NCBI GenBank assembly: GCA_023247285.1
Contig: JAHFGU010000022.1
Location: 1-16,429 of the forward strand
From: Candidatus Omnitrophota bacterium
GTDB lineage: Bacteria > Omnitrophota > Koll11 > Aquiviventales > Aquiviventaceae
DNA length: 16,429 bases
Reading direction: 5' to 3'
The notes under the pieces are model-generated. The model did no database searches, was not told the origin of the DNA, and was given only the letters and a program-made list of their open reading frames with translations. Shown here one piece after another: positions 1 through 6,700 of this stretch; the first letter of the stretch is position 1; every line of letters begins with the position of its first letter. A program made the translations under genes and the position numbers.

Positions 1-1669
1 GGTCCTGCTGCTGCTGGGCGTGCTCCTGCTGCGCATGACGGAGCTGCAGCTGCTCCATGGCGCGCACTACCGGCAGTTGGCCGAGCAGAACCGGATGCGG
101 CTCGTGCCGGATGCCGCTCCTCGCGGCTTGCTCGTGGACCGCGCCGGCGTCGTGCTGGCCGACAACCAGTCGGTGTTCCGTGTTGCGCTGGTCCCGCAGG
201 ACGTCGAGGATGCGCCGCGCTTGCTGGCCCGGGTCGGGGGACTGGTCGGGCGGACTTCGCAGCAATTGCGACGAACCTTCAACCAGAACCGCAGCCTGAC
301 GTTTCTCCCGGCCACGATCGTGCCGTCGGTTCCCAAGCAGACCGCGCTCCGCCTCGAAGAGGCCCGATGGGACCTGCCCGGTCTCTTGGTCCGCGCGGAG
401 ACGATCCGTCGGTACCCGTCCGGCATGTCGGCCGCGCACCTGCTCGGCTATCTAAACGAGCCGACCCCGGAGGAACTGCCGCTCCTCAAGACGTACGGCG
501 TTCGGCCGAAGCAGCTCGTCGGCCGGGCCGGGATGGAGCGGTTGCTGGAATCCGAGCTGCGCGGTCGGCCAGGCGGCATGCTCATCGAGGTCAACAACCG
601 CAACCGCCAGGTCGGCGTGCTCGGCCGCCGTCCACCGGAGTCCGGCGCCACAGTGACGCTCACCATCGACGCCGGCCTGCAGTCCCTGCTGCTCCAGGCC
701 TTCGGCCCGCAGCCCGGCGCCGCCGTGGTGCTCAATCCGGCCGATGGCGCCGTGCTGGCGCTGGTCAGCGCCCCGTCGTTTCCGCCGGAATCATTTGCCG
801 CGGCCGACACGCAGACCGTGCTCCGGCTCTTGGATGATCCGAATGCGCCGATGATGAACCGCGCCACGATGGGCCAGTATCTGCCCGGCTCCATCATGAA
901 AATTGTCACCGCCGCCGCGGCCCTGGACCAGCACGTGATCACGCCGGAGACAGTGATCGCCTGCGGAGGCTCCATCACGATCGGCGACCGGACCTTCCAT
1001 TGTTGGAACCATGACGGGCACGGGCCGCTCACCGTCGTGCAGGCGCTCATGCAGTCTTGCAACGTGTTCTTCATGCAGGTGGGGCGACGGCTCGGCGCCA
1101 CCCGCCTGCGCGCCGCCTTGGAACAAGCCGGATATGGACACCGCACCGGCTGGCCCCTTGACGAGCTTGCCGGTCATCTGCCGCAACGGCGGCTCAGCGA
1201 GGGCGAGGTCTGCCTCCTCGCGATCGGGCAGGGCGAGTTGCTCGTCACCGTCATGCAGGCCGCGATCGTCGCCGGCGCCGTGGCCAATGGCGGCACGCTG
1301 GTTACTCCCTGGGTGGTGCAGGCCATCGGGAATCACCCCGGCTCCCACTCGCGCCCGATGCGACCCGCCGGCTGGTCCGCTCGTACCGTGGAGACCATTC
1401 GGGCCGGCATGCGGGCAGTCGTCCTCAGCGAAGAGGGCACTGGCCACCGCGCGGCCAGCAGCATCGTGAGTATTGCGGCAAAAACAGGGACGGCGCAGAC
1501 GCAGGTGCCTGACCGGCCGCACGGGTGGTTCACCGGATACTGCCCGGTGGAGCATCCGCGGGCCGCCTTCGCCATCGTCGCGGAGCATGGGGGCTCCGGG
1601 GGCGACTTGCCGGCGGAAATCGGCCGGACCCTCTGCGAATATGTGGCGGCCATGGAGCCTGTGTCGTGA
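1..1669 (+). CDS. mrdA: Penicillin-binding protein 2 (peptidoglycan D,D-transpeptidase), 5' end cut by window
   Basis: Class B penicillin-binding protein that cross-links peptidoglycan in the periplasm during rod elongation, working with the glycosyltransferase RodA. The frame is open from base 2 and the true start lies upstream. The first visible residues are a Leu-rich inner-membrane anchor, followed by the usual LxxxHGAxYRxLAEQNRMR junction and the APRGLLVDRAGVVLA segment of the pedestal domain. The transpeptidase domain follows TLTIDAGLQ. All three active-site motifs are present: SxxK as S-I-M-K (Ser codon 890-892, Lys codon 899-901), SxN as S-C-N (1055-1063) and K-T-G (1481-1489), then HGWFTGYCP. 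About 555 residues are visible, against roughly 600-650 for the family. The gene overlaps rodA by 4 nt, the normal mrd arrangement; mreC/mreD probably lie upstream but are not seen. PBP3/FtsI is the alternative, disfavoured by the RodA partner and sequence style. Confidence 0.95.
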   Translation, partial: VLLLLGVLLLRMTELQLLHGAHYRQLAEQNRMRLVPDAAPRGLLVDRAGVVLADNQSVFRVALVPQDVEDAPRLLARVGGLVGRTSQQLRRTFNQNRSLTFLPATIVPSVPKQTALRLEEARWDLPGLLVRAETIRRYPSGMSAAHLLGYLNEPTPEELPLLKTYGVRPKQLVGRAGMERLLESELRGRPGGMLIEVNNRNRQVGVLGRRPPESGATVTLTIDAGLQSLLLQAFGPQPGAAVVLNPADGAVLALVSAPSFPPESFAAADTQTVLRLLDDPNAPMMNRATMGQYLPGSIMKIVTAAAALDQHVITPETVIACGGSITIGDRTFHCWNHDGHGPLTVVQALMQSCNVFFMQVGRRLGATRLRAALEQAGYGHRTGWPLDELAGHLPQRRLSEGEVCLLAIGQGELLVTVMQAAIVAGAVANGGTLVTPWVVQAIGNHPGSHSRPMRPAGWSARTVETIRAGMRAVVLSEEGTGHRAASSIVSIAAKTGTAQTQVPDRPHGWFTGYCPVEHPRAAFAIVAEHGGSGGDLPAEIGRTLCEYVAAMEPVS

Positions 1670-2751
1670 CGCCGGCGCGTTCAGATCCGCCGCGCTGGGC
1701 CTGGTCGGTGGCCGGGGCCGCGGCCGGGTTGGCCGGCATCGGCGCGGTGACGATGGTGAGTGCTGTGTCCCAGGTCAATCCGGACTTGGCCACCCGGCAC
1801 GCGATCTGGATCGGCCTGGGGGTGGCCGCCGCCGCGCTGCTCGGAAGGACCAATTACCGCGGATGGAGCCAGGGCGCGGCCGCGATCTACGGGCTGAGCG
1901 TGTGCGCGCTGCTCATGGTTCCCGTGGCCGGCGCGATGCGCCTGGGGGCCACCCGCTGGCTCTCGGTGTTCGGGTTCAGCATCCAGCCTGCCGAATTGGC
2001 CAAGGTCGCCACGGTCCTCGTCCTTGCCCAGGATCTCTCCGCGCAGCCCTCGCCGTTGCCGCCGCGGGCGCTGGCGCGATCCGCGCTGATAGCCGGAATT
2101 CCAGCCGCGCTGATTTTCCTCCAGCCGGATCTTGGCTCGGCCTCGGTGCTGGCCGCCATCTGGCTGGGGCTGGTGGCCGTCGCCGGGCTCTCGCGCAGGA
2201 CGTGGATCAGGCTGGGCGTCACGCTGGTGGTGGCCGCGCCCATCGGATGGCATCTGCTGAAGGACTACCAGCGCGACCGGCTGCTCGTCTTCCTCAATCC
2301 GCAGTGGGACCCGCTCGGCGCCGGATACACCATCATCCAATCGATCATCGCCATTGGATCCGGGGGCCTGCGCGGCCGCGGCTGGTTCGCCGGGACCCAG
2401 AACCAGCTCAGTTTTTTGCCTGAGCGCCACTCGGATTTCATCTTCTCCGTGATCGGAGAAGAATGGGGGTGGCTGGGCTGCGTGCTCGTCGTGGGCCTCT
2501 TCGGCGTGTTGCTGCGGGGCATTGCGCGCGTGGCAGCCTCGACGACCGATCCGCACGGCCGCCTGCTCGCTGCCGGCATCTTCATCTGGCTGGCCTATCA
2601 GGCCTGCGTGAATTTGGGCATGGTCATGGGCCTACTGCCGGTTGTCGGAGTTCCGCTGCCGCTCATGAGCTATGGCGGCTCGTCGATGGTGGGCGTCTGG
2701 GCAGCCGTCGGCGTGCTGCAGAGCATCCGGCGGGCCGCCGCGGCGGAGTGA
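1666..2751 (+). CDS. rodA: RodA, SEDS-family peptidoglycan glycosyltransferase
   Basis: Multipass inner-membrane SEDS protein that polymerises lipid II into glycan strands in the elongasome, paired with PBP2. The start is a GTG at 1666 overlapping the mrdA stop (GTGA), with GGAG at 1654-1657 eight bases upstream. The product is 361 aa, normal for RodA (about 370). Signature stretches include RWLSVFGFSIQPAELAK (QPSE-like), FLQPDLGSA, QSIIAIGSGGLRGRGW, QLSFLPERHSDFIFSVIGEEWG with the catalytic-region acidic residues, and the C-terminal LPLMSYGGSSM. About ten hydrophobic helices can be traced. FtsW is the paralogous alternative; adjacency to PBP2 and the RodA-like LPERHSDFIFSVIGEEWG region favour RodA. 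No clear intrinsic terminator follows; the next promoter is about 85 bases downstream. Confidence 0.95.
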   Translation: MTPARSDPPRWAWSVAGAAAGLAGIGAVTMVSAVSQVNPDLATRHAIWIGLGVAAAALLGRTNYRGWSQGAAAIYGLSVCALLMVPVAGAMRLGATRWLSVFGFSIQPAELAKVATVLVLAQDLSAQPSPLPPRALARSALIAGIPAALIFLQPDLGSASVLAAIWLGLVAVAGLSRRTWIRLGVTLVVAAPIGWHLLKDYQRDRLLVFLNPQWDPLGAGYTIIQSIIAIGSGGLRGRGWFAGTQNQLSFLPERHSDFIFSVIGEEWGWLGCVLVVGLFGVLLRGIARVAASTTDPHGRLLAAGIFIWLAYQACVNLGMVMGLLPVVGVPLPLMSYGGSSMVGVWAAVGVLQSIRRAAAAE

Positions 2752-2836
2752 TGAGAGGCCACCACGCGGCCAAGGTCACTGGGCACCTTGTCGCCTTGTG
2801 ACAAAGCGCGCTAGGGCAGTTGTCGCGTTGTCCGCC

Positions 2837-2866
2837 TTGATGCTTCTTCCCTCCGTGTGGTATAGT
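2837..2866 (+). promoter_or_regulatory. Sigma-70-type promoter with extended -10, driving the riboswitch and pilus motor operon
   Basis: The -35 box is TTGATG (2837-2842), followed by an 18-nt spacer and the -10 box TATAGT (2861-2866), with an extended -10 TG at 2858-2859. Transcription should start near 2872-2875, just ahead of the c-di-GMP aptamer. The -10 and downstream bases (TGGtATAGTT, then TGACAATT) closely resemble those of the pilin promoter at 9636-9664. The 85 bases between rodA and this promoter hold no gene; they contain only a weak hairpin (TTGTC 2790-2794 / GACAA 2802-2806) with no T-run. Confidence 0.75.
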
Positions 2867-2890
2867 TCACCTACTGACAATTCGCGTCGC

Positions 2891-3050
2891 CGGTTTCACC
2901 GTGTGAAAAGGGCAAACCACCTGTAAAGGTGGGGCTCCTGCCGCCGCGCGGCGGCAGGACCCGATGGACGCCATCGGGGCAAAGCTGTGAGTCCCACGCT
3001 CTGCGTGTTGGTCCGCAGGCTGTGGGATGGTCCGGCTGCCAGACGGAACG
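2891..3050 (+). promoter_or_regulatory. Cyclic di-GMP-I (GEMM-I) riboswitch aptamer with inserted hairpins
   Basis: Core elements of the GEMM-I aptamer appear in order. AGGGCAAACC (2909-2918) holds the ligand-contacting G (G20 of the Vc2 RNA) at 2911. The hairpin CCACCT-GUAA-AGGTGG (2917-2932) is capped by a GNRA tetraloop. GGCAAAGC (2978-2985) places the A47 equivalent at 2981. P3 is TCCCAC (2992-2997) with GTGGGA (3022-3027), and the 3' core ATGGTCCGGCTGCC (3027-3040) contains the C92 equivalent. Pairs equivalent to G21-C46 and C22-G45 can form. A short P1 (CCGT 2899-2902 / ACGG 3043-3046) closes it. Unusually, two extra hairpins (2936-2959 and 2960-2978) sit in the strand between the GNRA hairpin and GGCAAAGC. 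The retained G at the G20 position predicts c-di-GMP rather than cGAMP (known for the family). A terminator follows directly. Confidence 0.85.
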
Positions 3051-3054
3051 AGTC

Positions 3055-3089
3055 GCAGACGGCCTTGGCACAAGGTTGTCTGCATTTTT
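3055..3089 (+). terminator. Rho-independent terminator, expression platform of riboswitch 1
   Basis: The hairpin has a 12-bp stem, GCAGACGGCCTT (3055-3066) with AAGGTTGTCTGC (3072-3083) including two G-U pairs, and a 5-nt loop. It is followed by A and five Ts (3085-3089). It lies between the aptamer and the first gene (ATG 3102), as expected of a transcription-attenuating riboswitch. The sequence CAGACGG occurs both in the 3' edge of the aptamer (3040-3046) and in the 5' arm of the terminator (3056-3062). The two copies can therefore compete for the 3' arm TTGTCTG (3076-3082). Confidence 0.85.
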
Positions 3090-3101
3090 GTTGTGGAGCC
3101 C

Positions 3102-3395
3102 ATGCGCCGAGCATCGAACAACGCGCGTCCCCCGCAAGCGGCGATGACCCCGGGCCGCCTCTCCCATCGCGTGATCGCCTCCCTCAACCGCGAGCAAGTG
3201 GATTACCTGGATCAGCTCGGCAAAGACGCCCAGTTCTCCGCCGGGATCAAGCTCTCGCGGACGCAGATCCTGGCGGCCATGGTGAACGTGCTGCTGCGGC
3301 TCCACCTCAGCGGGGAAGGTATCACGACTGCCGAGCAGTTCGAACAGCGCATCCTGGATGCCCTGGCCGCGCGGCCGCGGGGAGGGCGCGGGTGA
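3102..3395 (+). CDS. Small ribbon-helix-helix-like protein preceding pilT
   Basis: This 97-residue protein is the first gene after the riboswitch. The start at 3102 was chosen because the longer in-frame start (3027) would lie inside the aptamer and read through the terminator; GGAG at 3095-3098 precedes it at short spacing, and ATG 3144 (MTPGRLSH) is a possible later start. After a basic, disordered-looking N-terminus (about residues 1-15), the segment LSHRVIASLNREQVDYLDQLGKD, then GIKLSRTQILAAMVNVLLRL, resembles a strand-helix-helix fold of CopG/ribbon-helix-helix DNA-binding proteins. A short C-terminal helix and a basic tail follow. The stop overlaps the pilT start (TGATG), so the two are translationally coupled. 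I do not recognise a named family. A transcriptional regulator of pilus genes, or a small adaptor for the motor, are both inferences. Confidence 0.7.
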   Translation: MRRASNNARPPQAAMTPGRLSHRVIASLNREQVDYLDQLGKDAQFSAGIKLSRTQILAAMVNVLLRLHLSGEGITTAEQFEQRILDALAARPRGGRG

Positions 3396-4462
3396 TGGCC
3401 AAGCCGACGATGGACGTGCTGCTGCGGCTCATAGTGGAGCAGGGCGCCACCGACCTGCATTTGAGCGCGAACCGGCCGCCCCATTTCCGGCTCGATGATC
3501 GGCTGGTCCCGGCCGAGTTCCCCCCGCTCTCCGGCGCCGAGGTCAAGGAGTTGGCCTACAGCCTGATTTCCCCGGAGCGGATCGAGCGCTTCGAGCGGTG
3601 GAAGGAGCTGGATTTCGCGTTTTCCGTGGAAGGCCTGGCCCGGTTCCGCGCCAATTATTTCGTGCAGCAGGGCTACGTCGGCGTCGCCATCCGCATGCTG
3701 CCGTTCCGCATCATGAGCTTCGCCGAGCTGGGGCTGCCGGTCCAGATCATGACGGACCTCTGCCAAAAGCCGAAGGGCCTGGTGCTGGTCACCGGGGCGA
3801 CCGGCTCCGGCAAGACGACGACGCTGGCCGCGATGGTGGATGCGCTGAACGTCAACCGCGACCTGCATATCGTCACCATTGAAGACCCGATCGAGTACAC
3901 GCACACGGGCAAGCGCTCCATCATCGACCAGCGGGAGGTCGGCGGCGACACCCAGTCGTTCGCCCAGGGCCTCAAGCATGTGCTGCGCCAAGATCCGGAC
4001 GTCATTCTCATCGGCGAGATGCGCGACCTGGAGACCATCGAGACGGCCCTGATCGTCGCGGAGACCGGGCACCTCGTGCTGGCCACGCTGCATACCTCGG
4101 ATGCCATGCAGACGATCAACCGCATCGTTGATGTGTTTCCCGCCAACCAACAGAATCAGGTCCGCATCCAGCTTTCCCTCGAGCTCTTGGCCGTCCTGTC
4201 CCAGCAGCTCATCCCGAAAGCCAGCGGCCGCGGGCGGGTGCTGGCCCTTGAGCTCCTGGTGGTCAACCACGCGGTGCGGTCGCTCGTCCGCGAATCGAAG
4301 ATCCACCAGATCTACTCCGTCATCCAGACCGGCCAGAAAGACGGCATGCGGACCATGAACCAGACGCTGTACGAGCTGTACACGAACCGGGTCATCACCC
4401 TGGACGCGGCGCTCTCGCGCTCCAGCGACCCGGAGGACCTCATGCGGTTGATCAACCGGTGA
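3395..4462 (+). CDS. pilT: PilT, type IV pilus retraction ATPase
   Basis: Cytoplasmic hexameric ATPase that powers pilin depolymerisation and pilus retraction (twitching, DNA uptake). The start ATG 3395 overlaps the upstream stop (TGATG) and has GGGGAGGG at 3379-3386. The 355-aa length matches the family. The N-terminal PAS-like domain contains ASDLHLS-type GATDLHLSANRPPHFR (about residues 17-32). The RecA-like domain has Walker A GATGSGKT (134-141), Asp box IVTIEDPIEY (159-168), Walker B DPDVILIGEMRD (200-211) and His box GHLVLATLHTSDA (225-237). The C-terminus has the PilT-type VRSLVRESKIHQIYSVIQTG region followed by MRTMNQTLYELY. It lacks the tetracysteine zinc site found in the two PilB proteins downstream, which supports PilT rather than PilB. 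A four-base gap separates it from the next gene. Confidence 0.95.
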   Translation: MAKPTMDVLLRLIVEQGATDLHLSANRPPHFRLDDRLVPAEFPPLSGAEVKELAYSLISPERIERFERWKELDFAFSVEGLARFRANYFVQQGYVGVAIRMLPFRIMSFAELGLPVQIMTDLCQKPKGLVLVTGATGSGKTTTLAAMVDALNVNRDLHIVTIEDPIEYTHTGKRSIIDQREVGGDTQSFAQGLKHVLRQDPDVILIGEMRDLETIETALIVAETGHLVLATLHTSDAMQTINRIVDVFPANQQNQVRIQLSLELLAVLSQQLIPKASGRGRVLALELLVVNHAVRSLVRESKIHQIYSVIQTGQKDGMRTMNQTLYELYTNRVITLDAALSRSSDPEDLMRLINR

Positions 4463-4466
4463 CGCC

Positions 4467-4970
4467 ATGGCCAAGCGCGTGATCACGAAGCGGATCGGCG
4501 AGGTGCTGCTGCAGCGCGGCGTCATTGCGCGCAAAGACCTCGACAAGGCGCTGGCCTACCAACAGGAGCACGGAGGCCTCATCGGCCAGATTCTCATCAA
4601 GCTTGGCTTCACGACCGAAGAGGAGGTGGCTCTGGCGCTGACTGCGCAGTACGGGTTCCCCTACCTGCCGCTGGACAACTATGAGATCGATAGCGGGTTG
4701 ACTGGCATCGTGCCTGAGCCCATGGCCCGGCAGTACTGCCTCATTCCGATCGACCGCATCGGCAACGCCCTCACCTTGGCCATGGCCGATCCGTCCAACG
4801 TCAAGGCGATTGAGGAGATCGAGGTCTTGACCAAGTGCGTGGTGCAGGCGTTCGTGAGCACGCCCTCCGACATCGGCAAGGCCATCGAGAAGTATTATAA
4901 GAAGGCGTCCGCGCCGGCCCCGGGCGCGCCGCCGGCTGCGGCCCCTGGACCCGCTGATGGATCGGCGTGA
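4467..4970 (+). CDS. Stand-alone MshEN / GspE N-terminal domain protein, predicted c-di-GMP sensor
   Basis: This 167-aa protein consists only of the N-terminal domain of GspE/PilB/MshE ATPases, with no ATPase part. MshEN domains bind c-di-GMP through two 24-residue motifs separated by five residues (known family). Here motif I has R9-I-G11, G18, L25, L29 and Q32 at exactly consensus spacing. After five residues, motif II has L38-I-G40, G47, V54, L58 and Q61, with only the leading Arg replaced by Leu. The rest of the domain (YLPLDNYEID, VPEPMARQYCLIPI, LTLAMADPSN) is typical, ending with KAIEKYYKK at about residue 145. A Pro/Ala-rich tail of about 20 residues follows. It lies four bases after pilT and overlaps pilB copy 1 (TGATG). 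It probably acts in trans on the pilus motors. Degradation from a once-fused ATPase is the alternative origin. Confidence 0.85.
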   Translation: MAKRVITKRIGEVLLQRGVIARKDLDKALAYQQEHGGLIGQILIKLGFTTEEEVALALTAQYGFPYLPLDNYEIDSGLTGIVPEPMARQYCLIPIDRIGNALTLAMADPSNVKAIEEIEVLTKCVVQAFVSTPSDIGKAIEKYYKKASAPAPGAPPAAAPGPADGSA

Positions 4971-6700
4971 TGGCCAGCCTGAAGGAGCGCCTCATGACGG
5001 TCCTGCTCGAACGCAAGCTGGTGACCCCAGACCAGCTTGATGAGCTCCTCGCCGTCCAGCGGACGCGGGGCGGCAGCCTGCAGAAGCTCCTGATCCAGCG
5101 CAGCATCCTGACCGAAGAAGAGCTGTTGGTGGTCGTGAGCCAGGGCATCGGGATTCCGCCCATCAGCCTCTCTCGGATGAAGCTCGACCCCAACCTTCGG
5201 GGGCTTATCTCCCGCGAGCTGGCGCTCCAGTACGAGGTTTTGCCGGTGGCGTGCATCGGGCAGACCCTCACGGTGGCGATGGCGGATCCGTTGAACATCT
5301 TCGCCCTGGACACCCTGGCCTCCCTCACCGGGCTGAGCATCAACCCGCTCCTCACGACGTCGAAGGATCTGCGGGACGCCATTGACCTCTACTACGGCGT
5401 GGGCGTGGAAGAGAGCCTCAAGGCCATGGTGGAGAAGGCAGAATCGACGCTCGAGGTCCAACGAGCCTCCGCCGCCGCCGCCGAGGACGACCTGGATGCC
5501 GAACGGCTGCTGCGGCAAACCCAGGAAGCGCCGGTCATCAAATACACCGAGGCCCTCTTGGCCAAGGCGGTGCGGATGCATGCCTCCGATCTGCTGATCG
5601 AACCGCGAGAAAAAACCGTCCGCGTGCGGTTTCGCGTCGATGGCGTGCTGCAGGAGGGCCAGGCCCCACCCAAGCACCTCCATTCGGGTGTCGTCTCGCG
5701 CATCAAGATTGTCTCCGAGCTCGACATCGCCGAGCGCCGGGTTCCCCAGGACGGGCACTTCAACTTTCGCGTCGATGACCGGCTCATCGACTTCCGGGTG
5801 TCGATCCTGCCGTCCCAATTCGGGGGGAACGTCTGCCTCCGCATCCTCGACAAGGGTGAAATCCGGCTGGACATCGACACCTTGGGGTTCGAGCCCAAAG
5901 ACCTCGAGCGGCTCAAGGCCTGCGCCCGGCGGCCGCACGGGATGCTGCTTTCCACCGGCCCGACCGGCTCCGGAAAAACCACGACCCTCTACTCGCTGCT
6001 GAAGATGATTGACACCCCTCAGAAAAATCTCGTGACGGTGGAGGACCCGGTCGAATTCGACATCGAAGGCGTCAACCAGGTGAACGTCAAGGCGGACATC
6101 GGGCTCACGTTCGCCAAGGCCCTCCGCTCCATCCTGCGCCAGGACCCGGACGTGATCATGGTGGGCGAAATCCGGGATGCGGAAACCGCGGACATGGCCA
6201 TCAAGTCGGCGCTCACCGGCCACCTGGTGCTCAGCACCCTGCACACCAACAGCGCGGCCGGGTCGGTTGTCCGGCTCATCAACATGGGCATGGAGCCCTT
6301 CCTCGTGAACTCGTGCCTCATGGCGGTGGTGGGACAACGGCTGGTCCGCAAGATCTGCCCGAAGTGCCTCGAGCGCTACCGGCCGCCCAAAGGCCTCGCT
6401 GAACGGCTCGGGCTTATCGATGCGCCGGGTGGGCCGGTGGAACTGGCGAAAGGCGCCGGCTGCCGGGCGTGCTTCGAGTCCGGCTATGCGGGGCGCGAGG
6501 TCATCGCCGAGGTGCTGCCGTTCACGCCGGAGGTGCGCGAGCTTGTCCTGCGCAAGGCGCCGGAGCGGGACATCCAGAACGCGGCCAAGAAAGAGGGCAT
6601 GACGACGCTCCGCGAGCATGGGTTGATCAAGGCCCGCGCGCACCTGACCACGCTCGATGAGGTGTTTCGGACGACGATCGGGGATCTGGTGGAGGGATGA
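4970..6700 (+). CDS. pilB: PilB-type pilus extension ATPase, copy 1
   Basis: Cytoplasmic GspE/PilB-family hexameric ATPase that powers pilin polymerisation through PilC. ATG 4970 overlaps the previous stop (TGATG); a GTG at 4967 would add one residue. It has 576 residues, normal for PilB. The MshEN-like N-domain (1-145) is eroded: R7-L8 is kept, but the motif glycines are M9 and K16 in motif I and Q38 and S45 in motif II. An acidic, Ala-rich linker (about 145-185) precedes N2 (ASDLLIEP with the RVRFRVDG arginines). The ATPase core has Walker A GPTGSGKT (330-337), Asp box TVEDPVEF, Walker B DPDVIMVGEIRD (392-403) and His box GHLVLSTLHTN. A tetracysteine zinc site lies at C463/C466/C498/C501, as in PilB/GspE. 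The usual ASDIHIEP His is Leu here. It overlaps copy 2 by 4 nt (ATGA). Confidence 0.93.
   Translation: MASLKERLMTVLLERKLVTPDQLDELLAVQRTRGGSLQKLLIQRSILTEEELLVVVSQGIGIPPISLSRMKLDPNLRGLISRELALQYEVLPVACIGQTLTVAMADPLNIFALDTLASLTGLSINPLLTTSKDLRDAIDLYYGVGVEESLKAMVEKAESTLEVQRASAAAAEDDLDAERLLRQTQEAPVIKYTEALLAKAVRMHASDLLIEPREKTVRVRFRVDGVLQEGQAPPKHLHSGVVSRIKIVSELDIAERRVPQDGHFNFRVDDRLIDFRVSILPSQFGGNVCLRILDKGEIRLDIDTLGFEPKDLERLKACARRPHGMLLSTGPTGSGKTTTLYSLLKMIDTPQKNLVTVEDPVEFDIEGVNQVNVKADIGLTFAKALRSILRQDPDVIMVGEIRDAETADMAIKSALTGHLVLSTLHTNSAAGSVVRLINMGMEPFLVNSCLMAVVGQRLVRKICPKCLERYRPPKGLAERLGLIDAPGGPVELAKGAGCRACFESGYAGREVIAEVLPFTPEVRELVLRKAPERDIQNAAKKEGMTTLREHGLIKARAHLTTLDEVFRTTIGDLVEG

Noticed and set aside
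2751..2801. 16-codon reading frame overlapping the rodA stop (TGATG)
   Set aside because: Very short, with only a GGAG two bases from the ATG and no recognisable product; probably chance.
3027..3101. Longer N-terminus (start 3027) for the small gene before pilT
   Set aside because: It would translate the aptamer 3' end and the terminator; the ATG at 3102 follows the terminator and a GGAG.
3212..4546. Long minus-strand open frame opposite pilT
   Set aside because: Same antisense-shadow pattern; no start signal or recognisable product.
4895..6643. Long minus-strand open frame of 582 codons opposite pilB copy 1
   Set aside because: It is the complement of a clear ATPase gene in GC-rich sequence; the product is a His/Arg/Gly-rich low-information sequence with no domain.
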